A stretch of 5,540 bases of DNA, from positions 1 through 5,540 of the forward strand of contig JADMIN010000219.1 of the NCBI GenBank assembly GCA_015478575.1. The letters run 5' to 3'. The DNA comes from Ktedonobacterales bacterium. GTDB taxonomy: Bacteria > Chloroflexota > Ktedonobacteria > Ktedonobacterales > JADMIN01. This document shows positions 4,447-5,540 of the stretch, in pieces (positions within the stretch are counted from its first letter, which is position 1; the number at the start of each line of letters is the position of its first letter). Both the position numbers and the translations under genes were made by a program. The notes beneath the pieces were generated by a model. That model did no database searches. It was not told the origin of the DNA and worked only from the letters and a program-made list of their open reading frames with translations.

Positions 4447-5403
4447 CTCGCCGGAGCCAGTCAGGCTCAGGAAGACCTCTTCCAAGTCCTGTGTCCGGTA
4501 GCTGATGGTATCGGGGATGAAGCCCGCCTGCACCAGGAAGAGGTTCAGGTCGCGTCCCTTGCCCTGTGGCGCCGCCGTCACCAGCGCGCCATCGCGGTCG
4601 AGCCGCGCGTCGCGGCCCCACGGCTGCCCCTGGACCAGCGCCAGCGCCTCGGCGGCGCGCTCCAACGTGATGGCGAACTCGCCATGCCCACTCACCAGTT
4701 CTTCGATCGTGGCCTCTTTGACCAGTTGCCCCTGGTTGATGATGGCGACGCGCGTGCAGATTTGCCGCACCTCGGTCAGCACGTGACTGGAGATGAAGAC
4801 CGTCTTGCTCTCCGCGGAGAGACGACGCATCAGGTCACGCATCTCGACGATGCCAGCGGGGTCCAGCCCGTTGGCTGGCTCATCGAGCACCAGCAGTTCG
4901 GGATCTTGCAGCAGCGCGATGGCCACGCCCAGCCGCTGCTTCATGCCCAGCGAGTAGGTCTTGACACGATCCTTCTGCCGGTCGCTCAGGCCGACCAGTT
5001 CGAGCACCGTCCGCATACGCTGCTCGGAGACGCCGCCCAGCACAGAGGCCACCGCGCGCAGGTTATCGCGCCCGGTCATGTAGAGGTAGAGCGCGGGCGT
5101 CTCAACCAGCGCGCCTACTCGTGGCAGAATCTCTGGCGCGTGGGCGGCCAACTCTTGGCCCAGAATCTCGACGCTGCCGCTGGTGGGGGCGATCAGACCG
5201 AGCGCCATGCGGATCGTCGTGGTCTTGCCAGCGCCATTTGGCCCGAGGAAGCCGAAGATCTCGCCGCGCCGCACCTCCAGATCCAGGGCATTGACGGCTA
5301 ACCGCTGGCCGTAGCGTTTTGTCAGGGCGCGCGTCCGCAGGACAATATCGCCCGTGCGCGTCGGGGCGTAGGTCTCCGCCGCCGCCCGCATCGTCTCCGT
5401 CAT
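4432..5403 (-). CDS. ABC-2 type exporter, ATP-binding subunit (CcmA/BcrA-like)
   Basis: A 323-aa ATPase with the standard motif order: Walker A GPNGAGKTT (54-62), signature YSLGMKQR (150-157, the SxGMKQR form typical of BcrA/drug-export ATPases), Walker B LLVLDEP (170-176, catalytic Glu175), D-loop NGLD (178-181) and H-loop His207 in SSHVL. The Q-loop position in VGALVETPALYLYMTG (96-111) carries Glu101 instead of Gln, as in the E-loop of lantibiotic-immunity (LanF) and BcrA-like ATPases. The C-terminal part (about 240-323) is the usual extension, ending DLEEVFLSLTG. The ATG at 5403 has TGAGGT about 5 nt upstream; Met5 is a weaker alternative. It energises the permease encoded next. Similar pairs export bacitracin-like peptides, lantibiotics, antibiotics or lipids, and no substrate can be assigned. 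There is no immunity lipoprotein, precursor peptide or two-component system in view. Confidence 0.95.
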   Translation of the reverse strand: MTETMRAAAETYAPTRTGDIVLRTRALTKRYGQRLAVNALDLEVRRGEIFGFLGPNGAGKTTTIRMALGLIAPTSGSVEILGQELAAHAPEILPRVGALVETPALYLYMTGRDNLRAVASVLGGVSEQRMRTVLELVGLSDRQKDRVKTYSLGMKQRLGVAIALLQDPELLVLDEPANGLDPAGIVEMRDLMRRLSAESKTVFISSHVLTEVRQICTRVAIINQGQLVKEATIEELVSGHGEFAITLERAAEALALVQGQPWGRDARLDRDGALVTAAPQGKGRDLNLFLVQAGFIPDTISYRTQDLEEVFLSLTGSGEGGVK

Positions 5404-5427
5404 ACCAACCTCATTTCGCCTAGTCTA

Positions 5428-5451
5428 CCGGCTCTCTACGGGGAAAGCCGG
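5428..5451. repeat. Inverted repeat 25 bp upstream of the ABC ATPase start
   Basis: CCGGCT (5428-5433) and AGCCGG (5446-5451) are perfect 6-bp arms around a 12-nt spacer. Placed next to the translation start of the operon, it could be an operator or a 5'-leader hairpin. No known regulator site is recognised, and 6-bp arms can arise by chance. Confidence 0.35.
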
Positions 5452-5452
5452 G

Positions 5453-5540
5453 TCACGCTTCCCGTCTCCCGTCCTTGAAAGGAGCGGGGTAGTAGGTCAG
5501 GCGGACTTGCACAGCGGTGTAGCATAGAGGCATGAGGACG
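5453..5540 (-). CDS. Possible 3' end of a gene entering from the right edge (or a 26-aa ORF)
   Basis: The minus-strand frame is open from the window edge and closes at TGA 5455-5453. The last residues read LTYYPAPFKDGRREA, less low-complexity than the other frames here, with mostly G/C in codon third positions. An in-frame ATG lies at 5533-5531, but no Shine-Dalgarno is visible in the few bases before it. If real, it ends 49 bp before the ABC ATPase and could head the same operon. The fragment resembles no family I know, and 29 open codons are easily chance. Confidence 0.2.
   Translation of the reverse strand, partial: VLMPLCYTAVQVRLTYYPAPFKDGRREA
5472..5483. repeat. 12-bp near-palindrome upstream of the ABC operon
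   Basis: TCCTT-GA-AAGGA: 5-bp perfect arms with a 2-bp centre, about 69 bp before the ATPase ATG. Compact symmetry of this kind suits a dimeric repressor site, but it is short and isolated. It would lie just after the possible upstream gene stop at 5455-5453 only if transcription there runs the other way; on the minus strand it lies inside that frame. Confidence 0.25.

Larger units (their letters stand above)
5404..5540 (-). other. Region upstream of the ABC operon, with inverted repeats
   Basis: These 137 bp hold the ATPase ribosome site and two inverted repeats (5428-5451 and 5472-5483). TAGACT at 5427-5422 could be a weak -10, but no -35 lies at the right distance, so I do not call a promoter. 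A minus-strand frame, open at the right edge, reads to TGA at 5455-5453 and may be the end of another gene. Confidence 0.45.

Noticed and set aside
4433..4621. N-terminal extension of the permease to 4621
   Set aside because: It would overlap the ATPase by 190 bp. The TAATG junction with GGAGGAG upstream sets the start at 4432.
4378..5301. A 307-codon plus-strand frame antisense to the ABC ATPase
   Set aside because: The minus strand carries every ABC motif in order. The antisense frame is open only because of high third-position GC in the real gene.

Overview
The window is GC-rich, with strong third-position GC in every real gene and clear Shine-Dalgarno sites before ATG starts. It looks like a free-living bacterial chromosome. 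Gene content (tandem universal stress protein, extracytoplasmic lipoprotein phosphoesterase, DedA protein, two-gene ABC-2 exporter) and composition would fit Chloroflexota or another high-GC lineage, but no marker fixes the taxon and this is a weak inference. No tRNA, rRNA, CRISPR array, transposase or phage gene is visible.

Layout. At the left edge (1-8) is only the start of a minus-strand gene, recognised by its ATG and a good Shine-Dalgarno site. A 288-bp divergent spacer separates it from a plus-strand tandem universal stress protein (297-1262). This converges, with 27 bp between stops, on a minus-strand lipoprotein phosphoesterase (1290-2240). Upstream of that, on the same strand and 102 bp away, is a DedA-family membrane protein (2343-3041). 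A 464-bp non-coding stretch (3042-3505) follows. It holds a candidate DedA promoter, short direct repeats, two adjoining tandem-repeat arrays and a pair of overlapping inverted repeats. It ends at a tightly coupled minus-strand ABC exporter operon (ATPase 4432-5403, permease 3506-4432, sharing one base in TAATG). The last 137 bp (5404-5540) hold two inverted repeats and possibly the tail of another minus-strand gene.

How the genes may work together. The ATPase and permease almost certainly form one BcrA/LanF-like ABC-2 exporter. DedA and the phosphoesterase may be co-transcribed. DedA proteins flip or recycle lipid carriers, and the downstream enzyme is predicted to hydrolyse phosphoesters outside the membrane, so an envelope-lipid link is possible but unproven. 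The stress protein is independent.

I see no strong case for a previously undescribed system. The points most worth a second look are the repeat cluster at 3308-3416, the mutually exclusive hairpins at 3454-3497, the 17-codon ORF ending three bases before the stress-protein start, and the Glu in place of Gln in the ABC ATPase Q-loop.
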